Source of the DNA: Chitinophagaceae bacterium
GTDB taxonomy: Bacteria; Bacteroidota; Bacteroidia; Chitinophagales; Chitinophagaceae
Direction: 5' to 3'
Length of the DNA stretch: 64,000 nt
Assembly (NCBI GenBank): GCA_024508725.1
Contig: JANINS010000004.1
Location: 1,010,163-1,074,162 of the forward strand
The first letter of the stretch is position 1. Each line of letters opens with the position of its first letter. The translations under genes and the position numbers were made by a program. Under the pieces are notes generated by a model. That model was given only the letters and a program-made list of their open reading frames with translations. It had not been told where the DNA came from and made no database searches. This document shows, piece after piece, positions 19,912 through 28,259 of this stretch.

Positions 19912-21954
19912 TTACTTCAAATAAGTCGCCAGCCATTCATGCAACTGTTGATAAAAGAATTTACTGTTCTCTCCTCTCAATATCCAGTGATTCTCCTCAG
20001 GAAATACGATCAGCTTACTGGGAACTTTCATTCGCTTTAAAGCTGCCCAATACTCTAACGCATTATTCAAAGGCACACGAAAATCCTGTTCACCAACGGT
20101 AACAAGTACAGGTGTTTTAAAATTCTTTGCGAGGCGAATAGGGTTTTGTTCTGTCCATGTTTTTGATTGTTCCCATGGTGGCCCACCAGCCATCACTTCT
20201 CTGTGATAAATACCATCACTTGTTCCCCACTGAGCTTCGCTGTTCACCAAAACGGCATGGCTGATCAGTGCTTTATAATGTGTTGTGGTTCCCTGCAACC
20301 AGTTACTTAAATGTCCACCGTAACTGGCACCCCCTGCAACTTGTTTTGATCCGTCTATGAAAGCAAACTTTTTGATCGCATCTGCTGCGGCTTCATTCAC
20401 TTCATCTGCCGGGCCTTTGAAAGGATCGTATTGAATGTCCTGTGCAAATTTCTCTCCATACCCTGTTGATCCGGTATAATCAGTCAATACCAAAACATAA
20501 CCCGGTGCCGAGAGTAAATGATAATTCCAGCGATAACCCCAGTTGTCTTTCCATGCACTGGCTGGTCCGCCGTGTATCACAACAAACAAAGGATATTTTT
20601 TATTTGCATCGAAACCTGCAGGCTTAACGATCCAGCTATGGATTTTTTTACCACGGCTGCTCGTCGTCCACATTTCTTCAACGGCATTCATGTCTAGCTT
20701 CTTCAGTTTTTCTGTGTTGAAGTTTGAGATGAGTGAATGTGTTCCGTTTGCATTTATTCTTACTACTTCTGTCGGCATGGTGCTGCTTTCGAAAGAAGCT
20801 ACAATGGCAGCACCATTTTCAGAAACACTAAAGCCTGTATAAGAACCAACACCACCTTTCGTGATAAGTTGTGGCGTGCCTCCTGTAACAGGCATACTGT
20901 ACAACATATCTCTCCCTTCGCTTTCGCTTGTAAAGAAAATAGTGTTGGCTGCAAGCGTATAACTATTGATCGGTCTGTCCATTTGCTTTGCCAGAACAGT
21001 TTTGTTCTGCATTGATGGATAGTCAAACCTTGTAAGATAATCCAGGTTATATACTTTATAGTTGTTCGCAGCACTGCTGGTACAGAAAAGATATTTACCA
21101 TCAGCACTTAATTGCGGATCACCGTAAGAATCATTATCGGTCGTTAATAATTTAGCATCTCCTCCAGTGATCGAAACCGTATACAATTTTGAAGTGGTTT
21201 CCTGGTAAGCAGAAACCTCTGCATCTGTTATAGCAGAAAATATCACCGACTTACCGTCCGAACTCCATACGCTGCTACCTAACCTGAATCCGGCTAATCC
21301 TGAGATCGCAACATCAGTTAACAGGTCTTTCGCTTTATCTGAACCAATTGCCTGTACAAACAAATGGCCTTGTTTATCCTCCAGCCACCTGTCGAAATTC
21401 CTTACCGGGAACTGTGTGTACACTCTTGCTTTGTACTTGAGTTTTTTTCTTTCGTCAGCGATCTTTTTATTAGCTGAATCAGCATAAGCACCGGGATATA
21501 CACTTGAGTTAAACAAAAGCATTTTACCATCCGGGCTCCATTTTGGTGATCCTGCACCGGTAGAAATATTGGTGAAACGTTGAGCTTCTCCACCTTCTTT
21601 TACATTGAGTAAATAGATCTGACCTGCTTCATCACCTTCACGTTTTGCAGAGAATGCAATGTATTTCCCATCAGGACTCCATTGGTAGCCACTTTCTGAA
21701 CTCTTTCCACTTGTTAAACGACGAGGTGCAGCAGAACCATCAGCCGGAACGATCCAGAGATCATTTACCGCATCAGCTTCTACATAGCTTGGTTCTGTAA
21801 CGTTGAACACCACCCACTTTCCATCAGGGCTTATTTCAGGTGATCCCACCCTTTTCATCAGCCAGAGATCTTCGTGAGTGATGGCTTTTTTGTTTTGTGA
21901 GAACACAGAAACAAATACCAGCATTAAACTGGTAAGCAGTAGTAGTTTTCGCAT
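19912..21954 (-). CDS. S9 family peptidase (prolyl oligopeptidase/DPP type), exported
   Basis: 680 residues. The signal peptide (LLLLTSLMLVFVSVFSQ) predicts a periplasmic or surface location. Residues ~25-400 are a WD40-like beta-propeller with repeated SPDGK motifs (for example ISPDGKWVVF, WSPDGKYIAF), as in TolB/DPP-type propellers. The C-terminal alpha/beta hydrolase domain holds a complete triad: S544 in GGASYGGH, D624 in GEQDFRVP and H656 in EENHWI. S9 enzymes hydrolyse short peptides, often after proline or from acylated N-termini. The length and the order of propeller then hydrolase fit the S9C-type acylaminoacyl/dipeptidyl peptidases of Bacteroidota. It is probably a single-gene transcript. 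Confidence 0.92.
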   Translation of the reverse strand: MRKLLLLTSLMLVFVSVFSQNKKAITHEDLWLMKRVGSPEISPDGKWVVFNVTEPSYVEADAVNDLWIVPADGSAAPRRLTSGKSSESGYQWSPDGKYIAFSAKREGDEAGQIYLLNVKEGGEAQRFTNISTGAGSPKWSPDGKMLLFNSSVYPGAYADSANKKIADERKKLKYKARVYTQFPVRNFDRWLEDKQGHLFVQAIGSDKAKDLLTDVAISGLAGFRLGSSVWSSDGKSVIFSAITDAEVSAYQETTSKLYTVSITGGDAKLLTTDNDSYGDPQLSADGKYLFCTSSAANNYKVYNLDYLTRFDYPSMQNKTVLAKQMDRPINSYTLAANTIFFTSESEGRDMLYSMPVTGGTPQLITKGGVGSYTGFSVSENGAAIVASFESSTMPTEVVRINANGTHSLISNFNTEKLKKLDMNAVEEMWTTSSRGKKIHSWIVKPAGFDANKKYPLFVVIHGGPASAWKDNWGYRWNYHLLSAPGYVLVLTDYTGSTGYGEKFAQDIQYDPFKGPADEVNEAAADAIKKFAFIDGSKQVAGGASYGGHLSNWLQGTTTHYKALISHAVLVNSEAQWGTSDGIYHREVMAGGPPWEQSKTWTEQNPIRLAKNFKTPVLVTVGEQDFRVPLNNALEYWAALKRMKVPSKLIVFPEENHWILRGENSKFFYQQLHEWLATYLK

Positions 21955-22073
21955 GTTGCATTTACTTTTAGTAGCACTAAAAATAAGCAGAGAACTGAAC
22001 TACAGCACAAATTTGTGATCAGTAGATAAAGTATTATCTAAAGCCCTTAATGATGCCATAAAAACGGAACCCC

Positions 22074-22090
22074 GAAGTGTGTGACACAAC
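22074..22090 (+). repeat. Dispersed repeat copy A (TGTGACACA core)
   Basis: GAAGTGTGTGACACAAC, with core TGTGACACA at 22080-22088. It is the T/A variant of the dispersed intergenic repeat whose other core is TGCGACGCA. It lies between the S9 peptidase gene and the 65-residue membrane protein gene. Confidence 0.5.
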
Positions 22091-22119
22091 AGGTGATGCC
22101 CAAAGAGCAGAATGCCGGC

Positions 22120-22317
22120 TTAATAATCTTCTTCCGAATCCAGTTCTTTCAGCTTCTTAAATAAATGAATACAATAACCAAGAGCGGCAAAACTGGCAAG
22201 CGAAAGCATGATTCCCCAAAAGCTTCCTAACACAAGCCCGTTACCCATTGCATAGCTGTTTAAGCCGATGATCAGAACGATGATGCTGGTCTGCAGAATG
22301 TTTGCATAGCTTCTCAT
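22120..22317 (-). CDS. Small two-helix membrane protein
   Basis: 65 residues. Two hydrophobic helices (roughly residues 8-26 and 30-52) are separated by a short Gly/Asn turn (MGNGLVLG) and followed by a charged tail, LKELDSEEDY. I do not recognise a family. Coding character is good: the helices are placed sensibly and the tail is charged. A strong terminator lies just upstream of it on the minus strand, so it has its own transcript. No function is assigned. Confidence 0.6.
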   Translation of the reverse strand: MRSYANILQTSIIVLIIGLNSYAMGNGLVLGSFWGIMLSLASFAALGYCIHLFKKLKELDSEEDY

Positions 22318-22374
22318 ATGTTAAGATTTAGTGAAGGCGATACCGCTGTGATGCACCAGGTGAATACATTCCAT

Positions 22375-22407
22375 AAAAAAAGTCCTGATTTTTTTCAGGA
22401 CTTTTTT
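22375..22407. terminator. Rho-independent terminator downstream of thioredoxin-like gene
   Basis: Perfect 13-bp stem AAAAAAGTCCTGA / TCAGGACTTTTTT with a six-T loop. It lies 19 bases after the stop of the minus-strand thioredoxin-like gene and is symmetric, so it would work in both directions. Confidence 0.85.
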
Positions 22408-22425
22408 AAATGCTATTCATAAAGC

Positions 22426-23034
22426 TTAACTCTTTCTCTTAATAGTGCAGCCTACAGACTTGCTCTCTTTCACCGAAACTTCTTTACCGGCATTCATTTC
22501 ATTGATCGCTTCTTTCAGATGCTGGCGGCTTACATTCTCGGCTTCAGATGGATTATCATCTATGGCCCCATGATAAGTAAGTTTACCCTCAGCGTTGAAA
22601 AGGAATGTCTCCGGTGTTTTGGTTGCACCGAAAGCATTTGCCAGTTTTGAATCGGTATCTACTACGTAACTCCATTTATAACCTTGTTCAGCGGCATATT
22701 TCTTCATGGCATCATAAGAATCATCATCGTTTCTTTTGTCTTCGTTAGAGTTGATAACCACCACGCCAAGACCATTTGCTTTTGCATAATCGCATATCTG
22801 TTTTGTTCTTTCCTGGTTCTTGATCACATAAGGACAGGTGTTGCAACTGAACATCACCAGCAAACCATTCTTACCCATCGCATCTTTCAGAGATACTTCT
22901 TTACCTGAAACATCTTTCATCTTCACGTCACGCATAGGAATAGAAGAACCTACCGATATGGGTGTAAGATTTTGTGCGTAAGAGGTAATGGCGATCGTTG
23001 TTATCGCAAGGCAGGTGAGCAGGAAAAGTTTCAT
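22426..23034 (-). CDS. Exported thioredoxin-like (AhpC/TSA-related) protein
   Basis: 202 residues with a signal peptide (MKLFLLTCLAITTIAITSYAQ). The thioredoxin-fold domain has the redox motif CNTC (C64, C67) after LVMF, followed by VVVINSNED and a cis-Pro region in ATKTPETF. This resembles the PRX-like1 group of periplasmic thioredoxin/peroxiredoxin-like proteins. It is likely to act in thiol redox chemistry in the cell envelope; its partner is unknown. The end at 22426 is followed by a strong terminator. It lies 4 bases downstream of the YihY gene and so is probably cotranscribed with it. Confidence 0.85.
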   Translation of the reverse strand: MKLFLLTCLAITTIAITSYAQNLTPISVGSSIPMRDVKMKDVSGKEVSLKDAMGKNGLLVMFSCNTCPYVIKNQERTKQICDYAKANGLGVVVINSNEDKRNDDDSYDAMKKYAAEQGYKWSYVVDTDSKLANAFGATKTPETFLFNAEGKLTYHGAIDDNPSEAENVSRQHLKEAINEMNAGKEVSVKESKSVGCTIKRKS

Positions 23035-23038
23035 ACTT

Positions 23039-24097
23039 CTATGATTTTAAAGAGTCTAAATTCGGAAGTTTTGCGTCGGTTTCCAAACCATTTGTCTCAT
23101 TTAACAGCCTTTCGTCTGCTTTGGTACGCAAATGATCGATGCAAACGTTCAGTTCAAAGCCGATCAGCAATATCAGGCTGTTGATATACACCAGCAGCAT
23201 GATGATCAAAGTAGTACCGATAGAACCGTACAGCTCGTTAAACCGGTTAAAATGTTCTACCCATATAGTAAATAAAAACGTAGTCACAAAGGTGAGCACA
23301 ACTGCTGCGATCGTTCCTGCAGAAAATAGTTTCCATTTCTTTTCGATGGATGGTGCATAACGATACAGGAATCCGATGGCATAAGTGAACAAAGCAACGA
23401 TCGCAACCCATCTTACCACCTGTATCAGCCATTTGATGTTAGAGTCGGTGATGTTCATCCAATCCATCATCCATTTAAAGAAAACACCTTGTGCCAGTAG
23501 CAGAAAGATCGTTCCGATAAACAATAACATTACTACAGTGGTCAGCCTTATCGCTCTGAATCTTTTTCGCAGAAATCCTCTCCTGATCTTTTTATGTAAT
23601 GAACGATCAAATGTTCTGATGATCACCATTACCGCATTCGATGAATAGAATATGGCCAACAGAAAACCCACAGAGAGTAATCCTGTTTGCGGCTTCTCGA
23701 AAAAGTCTTTTAGAAAAGTAAGTACATATTCCTGCACCTGTGGTGACCTGATCACATCCTTTACAACAAGATCCATTTCATAGTGAAACTGTTCCGGTAT
23801 GGGCATATAAGGCACCAGGGTGATGAGGAAGATGGCACTGGCCGGAATAGCCATTAAAAAGTTGAATGCGACGGCAGCAGCTCTTTCTCTCAAACCCAAA
23901 CGGCGGGATTCTAGCCAGAAATACCTTGACACATCGTACACTGATATACGATGAAAGCCCGGCAGAAAGGTTTTCCTGCTTTTATTACGAATAAAAACAA
24001 CAGGAAAGCTGGCATTAATAAAACGCCGAACCTTATTTGTTCCCTCTATCGTTTTGCTTTTGATGGTACTGCGCCGCATATTTCTTATGCTCCTCAA
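23039..24097 (-). CDS. YihY/virulence factor BrkB family membrane protein
   Basis: 352 residues. The family pattern is visible: LRERAAAVAFNFLMAIPA near residue 70-90, several transmembrane helices, and YGSIGTTLIIMLLVYIN near the C-terminus. YihY proteins are inner-membrane proteins, once mistaken for RNase BN, and have no agreed function. The ATG at 24097 gives a 65-base overlap with the 3-prime end of mltG; the next ATG at 24079 gives 47 bases. Either start keeps the conserved domain, and the true one is not decided here. The long C-terminal tail after the last helix is charged and cytoplasmic. Confidence 0.87.
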   Translation of the reverse strand: MRSIRNMRRSTIKSKTIEGTNKVRRFINASFPVVFIRNKSRKTFLPGFHRISVYDVSRYFWLESRRLGLRERAAAVAFNFLMAIPASAIFLITLVPYMPIPEQFHYEMDLVVKDVIRSPQVQEYVLTFLKDFFEKPQTGLLSVGFLLAIFYSSNAVMVIIRTFDRSLHKKIRRGFLRKRFRAIRLTTVVMLLFIGTIFLLLAQGVFFKWMMDWMNITDSNIKWLIQVVRWVAIVALFTYAIGFLYRYAPSIEKKWKLFSAGTIAAVVLTFVTTFLFTIWVEHFNRFNELYGSIGTTLIIMLLVYINSLILLIGFELNVCIDHLRTKADERLLNETNGLETDAKLPNLDSLKS

Positions 24098-25052
24098 ATG
24101 TAGTGCTGAATTGATGATATCCCGATCCGTCGATACGTGCTACAAAGTAGTAATAATCTGTTTTAGGAGCATCGAGTACTTTATCTATTGTAATGGGTGA
24201 AGGTGTACAGATCGGTCCTGGCGGAAGCCCTTTGTTGCGATACGTGTTGTAAGGAGATTCAACAAAGAGGTGCTTCTCGTATATTCTTTTCAATCCAAAA
24301 TCCTTTAACGCAAACTTGATCGTTGGATCTGCACCAAGCGGCATTCCTTTGTTTAACCTGTTGATATATACACTGGCTACATTGCCTTTCTCATCATGCT
24401 TATTTGTCTCCTCTTCTACTATTGAAGAAATGATATATACCTGGTCTGGCGTTAACCCTGCATTGCCGGCCTTTTGCAAACGATCGTTCTTCTTCCAGAA
24501 CTTTTCTTTCTCTTCGGAAAGTTTGTTGAATATCTTTCTTACAGATGCGGTCCATGTGAAAGTATATGTGTTAGGGATCACCAGCGTCATCACTGTATTG
24601 GTATCAACGCCATACTTATTGATTGAATCATTCGAGTTGATGAAATCAATGGCTGATATAGAATCAGCAGCAAACAATTTCCCGATCATCTTAGCCAGGT
24701 CTTCTTTCGTCCTGATCTTATTGATCACAAGGTTCACCGGGCTTTGCTGATTGTTACGCAGCTTTCGAACAATACTCAAAGCACTCTCGCCATTTTTGAT
24801 CTCGAACTTACCGGGCTTTAACTTGCTCCACATATCCAGCCTGTCGGCAATAAAAGAGAATGTTTTTCTGTTAGAGACAAGATCATCTCTCTTCAATATC
24901 GCCAGTAATGAATCTTTATTGTTCTGCCCTTCACGCAGGTATAGGAATTTATTCCTGCCGCTAAAACTGGTTGCCGAACCAAAAACAAACCATGCAGCTA
25001 CTGCAATAACGATCACGATAACTGCCAGTAAGATCCGAAAGATATTTCTCAT
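24033..25052 (-). CDS. mltG: Endolytic murein transglycosylase MltG
   Basis: 339 residues, a normal length. One N-terminal transmembrane helix (~5-27) is followed by a LysM-like region and the YceG/MltG domain. Signature blocks are present: SSIVEEETN, containing the catalytic glutamate region, INRLNKGMPLGADPT, and the late SPYNTYRNKGLPPGPI. MltG cuts nascent peptidoglycan strands inside the chain and is thought to set glycan strand length next to the cell-wall synthases. The gene is upstream of yihY, with which it overlaps, and lies just after the secG terminator, so it begins a new unit. Confidence 0.94.
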   Translation of the reverse strand: MRNIFRILLAVIVIVIAVAAWFVFGSATSFSGRNKFLYLREGQNNKDSLLAILKRDDLVSNRKTFSFIADRLDMWSKLKPGKFEIKNGESALSIVRKLRNNQQSPVNLVINKIRTKEDLAKMIGKLFAADSISAIDFINSNDSINKYGVDTNTVMTLVIPNTYTFTWTASVRKIFNKLSEEKEKFWKKNDRLQKAGNAGLTPDQVYIISSIVEEETNKHDEKGNVASVYINRLNKGMPLGADPTIKFALKDFGLKRIYEKHLFVESPYNTYRNKGLPPGPICTPSPITIDKVLDAPKTDYYYFVARIDGSGYHQFSTTFEEHKKYAAQYHQKQNDRGNK

Positions 25053-25068
25053 ACGTGGGTGAAAATAA

Positions 25069-25098
25069 AAAACCCTGTCATTTAACTGACAGGGTTTT
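25069..25098. terminator. Terminator after secG
   Basis: AAACCCTGTCA and TGACAGGGTTT form a perfect stem of 11-12 bp around a short TTTAAC loop, with A-rich and T-rich flanks. It lies between secG (ends 25116) and mltG (starts 25052), so it separates two minus-strand units. Confidence 0.85.
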
Positions 25099-25115
25099 CA
25101 ATAAATTTTATTGAA

Positions 25116-25415
25116 TTATTTACCAGGAGTTGTTGTACCCTGGGTAGTTGTTGGTTTCAGGTTATCGAGCCTGTTGTCTGAACTTGTTCCTCTGTTGAGG
25201 AAAAGAACAGAAAGAATACAAAGCACACCAATTACAGTAGCGAAGATCCATGTACCTTTTTCAAGTACATCCGTTGTTTGCTTAACACCCATGAACTGGT
25301 TGCTGAAACCGGCAATATTGCCAGACAAACCACCACCTTTTGGATTCTGAACCAAAATGATGAAACCAAGTATCACACAAGAAAGTACTACCAGTATCAG
25401 GAAAACGATCGTCAT
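25116..25415 (-). CDS. secG: Preprotein translocase subunit SecG
   Basis: 99 residues with the SecG layout: first helix (VFLILVVLSCVILGFIILVQ), the conserved loop NPKGGGLSG, then GVKQTTDVLEKGTW and a second helix ending FLNRG. SecG is a small helper subunit of the SecYEG channel in the inner membrane and aids protein export. The C-terminal tail is polar and rich in T. The gene follows the TPR-like gene by one base, so it is part of an operon with the lptE and sigma-54 activator genes, an order common in Bacteroidota. The terminator lies directly after it. Confidence 0.95.
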   Translation of the reverse strand: MTIVFLILVVLSCVILGFIILVQNPKGGGLSGNIAGFSNQFMGVKQTTDVLEKGTWIFATVIGVLCILSVLFLNRGTSSDNRLDNLKPTTTQGTTTPGK

Positions 25416-25416
25416 T

Positions 25417-26322
25417 TTAAATGCCTTTTAGTTGTTCGATTTTGGCGGCAAAGTAAGCGGATTTCCCGGGATTCAAAAAACTTAATTTAATGTAGAGCTG
25501 GATGGCTTTGTCTGTCTTACCCTGTTTGATCAGTACATCTGCCATCGTCTCGGTAACGATCTCTTTCGTTTCATTAGAAGTTTTTGCTATGCCTTGTATC
25601 ATGTTATCCACCTCGGGATCGGCTGCAAGATCATCATTCACCGGTTTTACATTCTTCATCTGCTTCAGCCAATCCGTGAACTTTTTTACCTGTGAACCCA
25701 GTTTATCCTGCGGATTGTTAAGATCAACTTTAATTCCCTGCGAAGCGAAATAATCTACCGTGTGATATGGTTCTGTCTCAATCTTCAGCTCCGTATCTGC
25801 CGAAACAGGTTTATTGAACTCAGCCAGCTGACCTTCTAACACAGAAGCGATCACTTCTTTTTGTTTCTCCTCATCTTCGGCCTGTTGTGCAGCTTCTTCA
25901 ACTGTTGTAGCTGCATATTGCTCTTCTTCAGGTGTGGCTACAATGATCTCCGGTTCTTTAGTTTCCATTTGCTCCTGTAACTTTTCCAGTTCTGCCAATT
26001 GTGTTTGTTGCTCTTCTGCTATTACTTTATTCAGCAAAGGTTTTGTTTCATCATCCTTTACTTCCGGCAACTGCATACGCAGTTTGTCTTCTTTCAATAA
26101 ATAATCCAGCCAGAGTGTATTATGGAAATATGCAGCAGTACGTTGCAATTGTGTTTCTCTTCCTGTGTGGTTTTCTGCTTTCAGCTTTTTCGAATACAAC
26201 AAATGACCAATAGAAAAGTAAGGATGAGCTTCAGTGATCTTTTGTAATTCGATCAATGCAACATCATCCAGCTGACGTTTGCCCGTTAATTGAAACAGTA
26301 CTTTTTCAAGTGCCTCATTCAT
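25417..26322 (-). CDS. TPR-like hypothetical protein of the lptE-secG operon
   Basis: 301 residues, cytoplasmic, rich in E, Q and K. The N-terminus reads like helical repeat sequence (LQKITEAHPYFSIGHLLYSK). A disordered acidic middle (~115-185, many E and A) follows, and the C-terminus is a TPR-like pair (DVLIKQGKTDKAIQLYIKL). Proteins of this kind sit next to secG in many Bacteroidota. I do not recognise a named family. It probably acts as a scaffold; nothing more is supported. Confidence 0.7.
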   Translation of the reverse strand: MNEALEKVLFQLTGKRQLDDVALIELQKITEAHPYFSIGHLLYSKKLKAENHTGRETQLQRTAAYFHNTLWLDYLLKEDKLRMQLPEVKDDETKPLLNKVIAEEQQTQLAELEKLQEQMETKEPEIIVATPEEEQYAATTVEEAAQQAEDEEKQKEVIASVLEGQLAEFNKPVSADTELKIETEPYHTVDYFASQGIKVDLNNPQDKLGSQVKKFTDWLKQMKNVKPVNDDLAADPEVDNMIQGIAKTSNETKEIVTETMADVLIKQGKTDKAIQLYIKLSFLNPGKSAYFAAKIEQLKGI

Positions 26323-26343
26323 TCGGTGAAAATACAGAAATGC

Positions 26344-26859
26344 TTACCAGTTAGAGAAGATGCGGTTAAATATTTCATCGCTCATATTGCGAAGAATATC
26401 ATCCATTAATCCGGGCTCAGCCTGTTGCAATGTCTGGCTTGCAGGAAAATCGAAGTTGCGGGTAACGTCGTACTCGTCTGTTTTATTATCGAGTGTATTG
26501 CGAACTACCAGGTGTACACCAACAGTTAAACGGTTAATAGAAGCTTGTTGAGCAGAAACACCTGCAGTACTTGGATCGTATTGAGAGATGTAACCACTGA
26601 TAACATAATGTGCATCTTCATTATTCGTTCTGGTAAGCTTGGTTTGTCTTACCACTTTTTGTAAGAATGCATCTGTTAATCTTGGTGTGAGCTGCGGATT
26701 TACATAACGAGCCTGGTTAAGGAAAGGCAATACTTTAATGGTCTTAAACCTTGGATCGATTACCGCATCGTTAAAGCGATATATTTTACATGCAGGGGCC
26801 GCAATCAAAAAACATCCTGCAATAAAAGAGAACAATAATATTTTGTTAGCCAGCTTCAT
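26344..26859 (-). CDS. lptE: LptE family LPS-assembly lipoprotein
   Basis: 171 residues with a signal peptide ending in APAC, so probably a lipoprotein (Cys 24), although the lipobox is not ideal. The sequence after it (KIYRFNDAVIDPRFKTIKVL) and the TPRLTDAFLQKVV and DAHYVISGYI blocks fit the Bacteroidota LptE pattern. LptE plugs the LptD barrel in the outer membrane and helps deliver lipopolysaccharide to the surface. It lies between the sigma-54 activator gene and the TPR-like gene. No LptD gene is in the window. Confidence 0.85.
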   Translation of the reverse strand: MKLANKILLFSFIAGCFLIAAPACKIYRFNDAVIDPRFKTIKVLPFLNQARYVNPQLTPRLTDAFLQKVVRQTKLTRTNNEDAHYVISGYISQYDPSTAGVSAQQASINRLTVGVHLVVRNTLDNKTDEYDVTRNFDFPASQTLQQAEPGLMDDILRNMSDEIFNRIFSNW

Positions 26860-26875
26860 TATTACTATTTAGCTT

Positions 26876-26903
26876 CCGTTGTGTCACTCTCTTCAGCGTT
26901 CAG
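26876..26903 (-). repeat. Dispersed repeat copy B (GTGACAC core)
   Basis: On the minus strand it reads CTGAACG, seven variable bases, then GAGTGACACAACGG. It shares this whole layout with copy C at 35177-35204. It lies upstream of lptE, in the gap after the sigma-54 activator gene. Confidence 0.6.
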
Positions 26904-26918
26904 AACTTTGCTGAGCGA

Positions 26919-26978
26919 GTTTTGAGTTTACAGTTTTGAGTTTAATCAACCCCAAACTAAAAACTACAAACTAAAAAC
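26919..26978. repeat. Long imperfect hairpin of GTTTTnAGTTT repeat arms
   Basis: Left arm 26919-26943 and right arm 26954-26978 are 25 bases each and pair at 21 positions, around a 10-base loop. The arms are built from GTTTTGAGTTT / GTTTTTAGTTT words. The right arm reaches into the stop codon of the sigma-54 activator gene. A further copy of an arm occurs at 52564-52588. Confidence 0.7.
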
Positions 26979-28249
26979 TATTCCTCTATATCATACTCCT
27001 TCAACTTCCTGTACAGTGTTCTTTCACTAATGCCAAGATCTGTTGCTGCATCTTTTCTTCTTCCCCGGTGTTTCTTCAATGCTTTTATGATCAGTTCTTT
27101 TTCCTTGTCCATTATGTTCAACGACTCTTCCACTTCTTCATGATGATGAATATCGTCGTTATGCAATACCACTGGTTGATGTGTTGCAGGCTGTACATAT
27201 CCCGGAACTGTTGCTGGCTGAGGAATCGCCGGCAACATATCTCCGTTCATATGAGCAGCATGTGCATGATCGTTCAGCAATGATTCCTGTGCAAAATTTG
27301 CTGCATGGCCAGCCAGTGAAGGATTCTGAAGGATCTCAACGAACATCTTTTTTAGTTCGGTTACATCCTTCTTCATATCAAAGAACAGTTTGTACAATAT
27401 CTCTCTCTCGTTAGCGAATTCCTGTGAAGCAGAAGGTTGGTTTGCCAATACCGGCATCCTGCTCATGTATCGCTCCGGTAAAAATCTTCTCAGCTCAGTT
27501 GCTGTTAATGATTTCTCAGGACTCAATACAGAAACCTGCTCTGCAATATTCTTGAGTTCTCTCACATTTCCGGGGAAAGGATAATTTATTAGCAGATTTT
27601 TAGCGTCTTCATCCAACTGAACGGGAGGCATTTTATAACGCTCTGCAAAGTCAACTACAAACTTCCTGAACAGTAAAATAATATCTTCTTTCCTGTCTCT
27701 GAGTGCAGGCACACGGATCGGTACAGTGCTTAAACGATAATAGAGATCCTGCCTGAACTTGCCTTGTTGCACTGCATCCAGCAAATCTTTATTGGTTGCT
27801 GCAATCACACGTACATCTGTTTTTTGCACTTTAGAAGAACCCACACGAATAAACTCACCCGATTCCAATACACGAAGCAATCTTGCCTGTGTACCCAAAG
27901 GCATTTCGGCGATCTCGTCCAGGAATATTGTTCCTGCATTTACTGTTTCGAAATAACCTTTCCTGCTATCGGCTGCACCTGTAAATGAGCCTTTCTCATG
28001 ACCAAATAACTCGGAGTCTATCGTTCCTTCCGGAATCGCTCCACAGTTCACAGCAATGAAAGGTGCATGTTTTCTTGTTGATAATGCATGAATGATAGAT
28101 GAAAAAGCTTCTTTACCAACACCACTCTCCCCTATGATCAATACGGTAAGATCAGTAGCGGCAACCTGTGCAGCAGTACTGAGTGCCAGGTTTAAGCCGG
28201 CTGAGTTACCGATAATTCCGAATCGATTCTTTATACTTTGAATGTCCAT
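26978..28249 (-). CDS. Sigma-54 dependent transcriptional activator (AAA+ with Fis HTH, no sensor domain)
   Basis: 423 residues. The AAA+ domain starts almost at the N-terminus: Walker A GESGVGKE (40-47), the sigma-54 contact loop GSFTGA (87-92) and Walker B TIFLDEIAEMP (~107-117), then an Arg-finger region. After residue ~250 there is a long linker rich in H, P and A, and the C-terminus is a Fis-type helix-turn-helix (ATDLGISERTLYRKL). It drives ATP-dependent opening of RpoN promoters. No receiver, PAS or GAF domain is present, so control must come from a partner protein or from its level. It sits at the head of the lptE-secG operon. Confidence 0.93.
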   Translation of the reverse strand: MDIQSIKNRFGIIGNSAGLNLALSTAAQVAATDLTVLIIGESGVGKEAFSSIIHALSTRKHAPFIAVNCGAIPEGTIDSELFGHEKGSFTGAADSRKGYFETVNAGTIFLDEIAEMPLGTQARLLRVLESGEFIRVGSSKVQKTDVRVIAATNKDLLDAVQQGKFRQDLYYRLSTVPIRVPALRDRKEDIILLFRKFVVDFAERYKMPPVQLDEDAKNLLINYPFPGNVRELKNIAEQVSVLSPEKSLTATELRRFLPERYMSRMPVLANQPSASQEFANEREILYKLFFDMKKDVTELKKMFVEILQNPSLAGHAANFAQESLLNDHAHAAHMNGDMLPAIPQPATVPGYVQPATHQPVVLHNDDIHHHEEVEESLNIMDKEKELIIKALKKHRGRRKDAATDLGISERTLYRKLKEYDIEE

Positions 28250-28259
28250 TGTTCACTTT

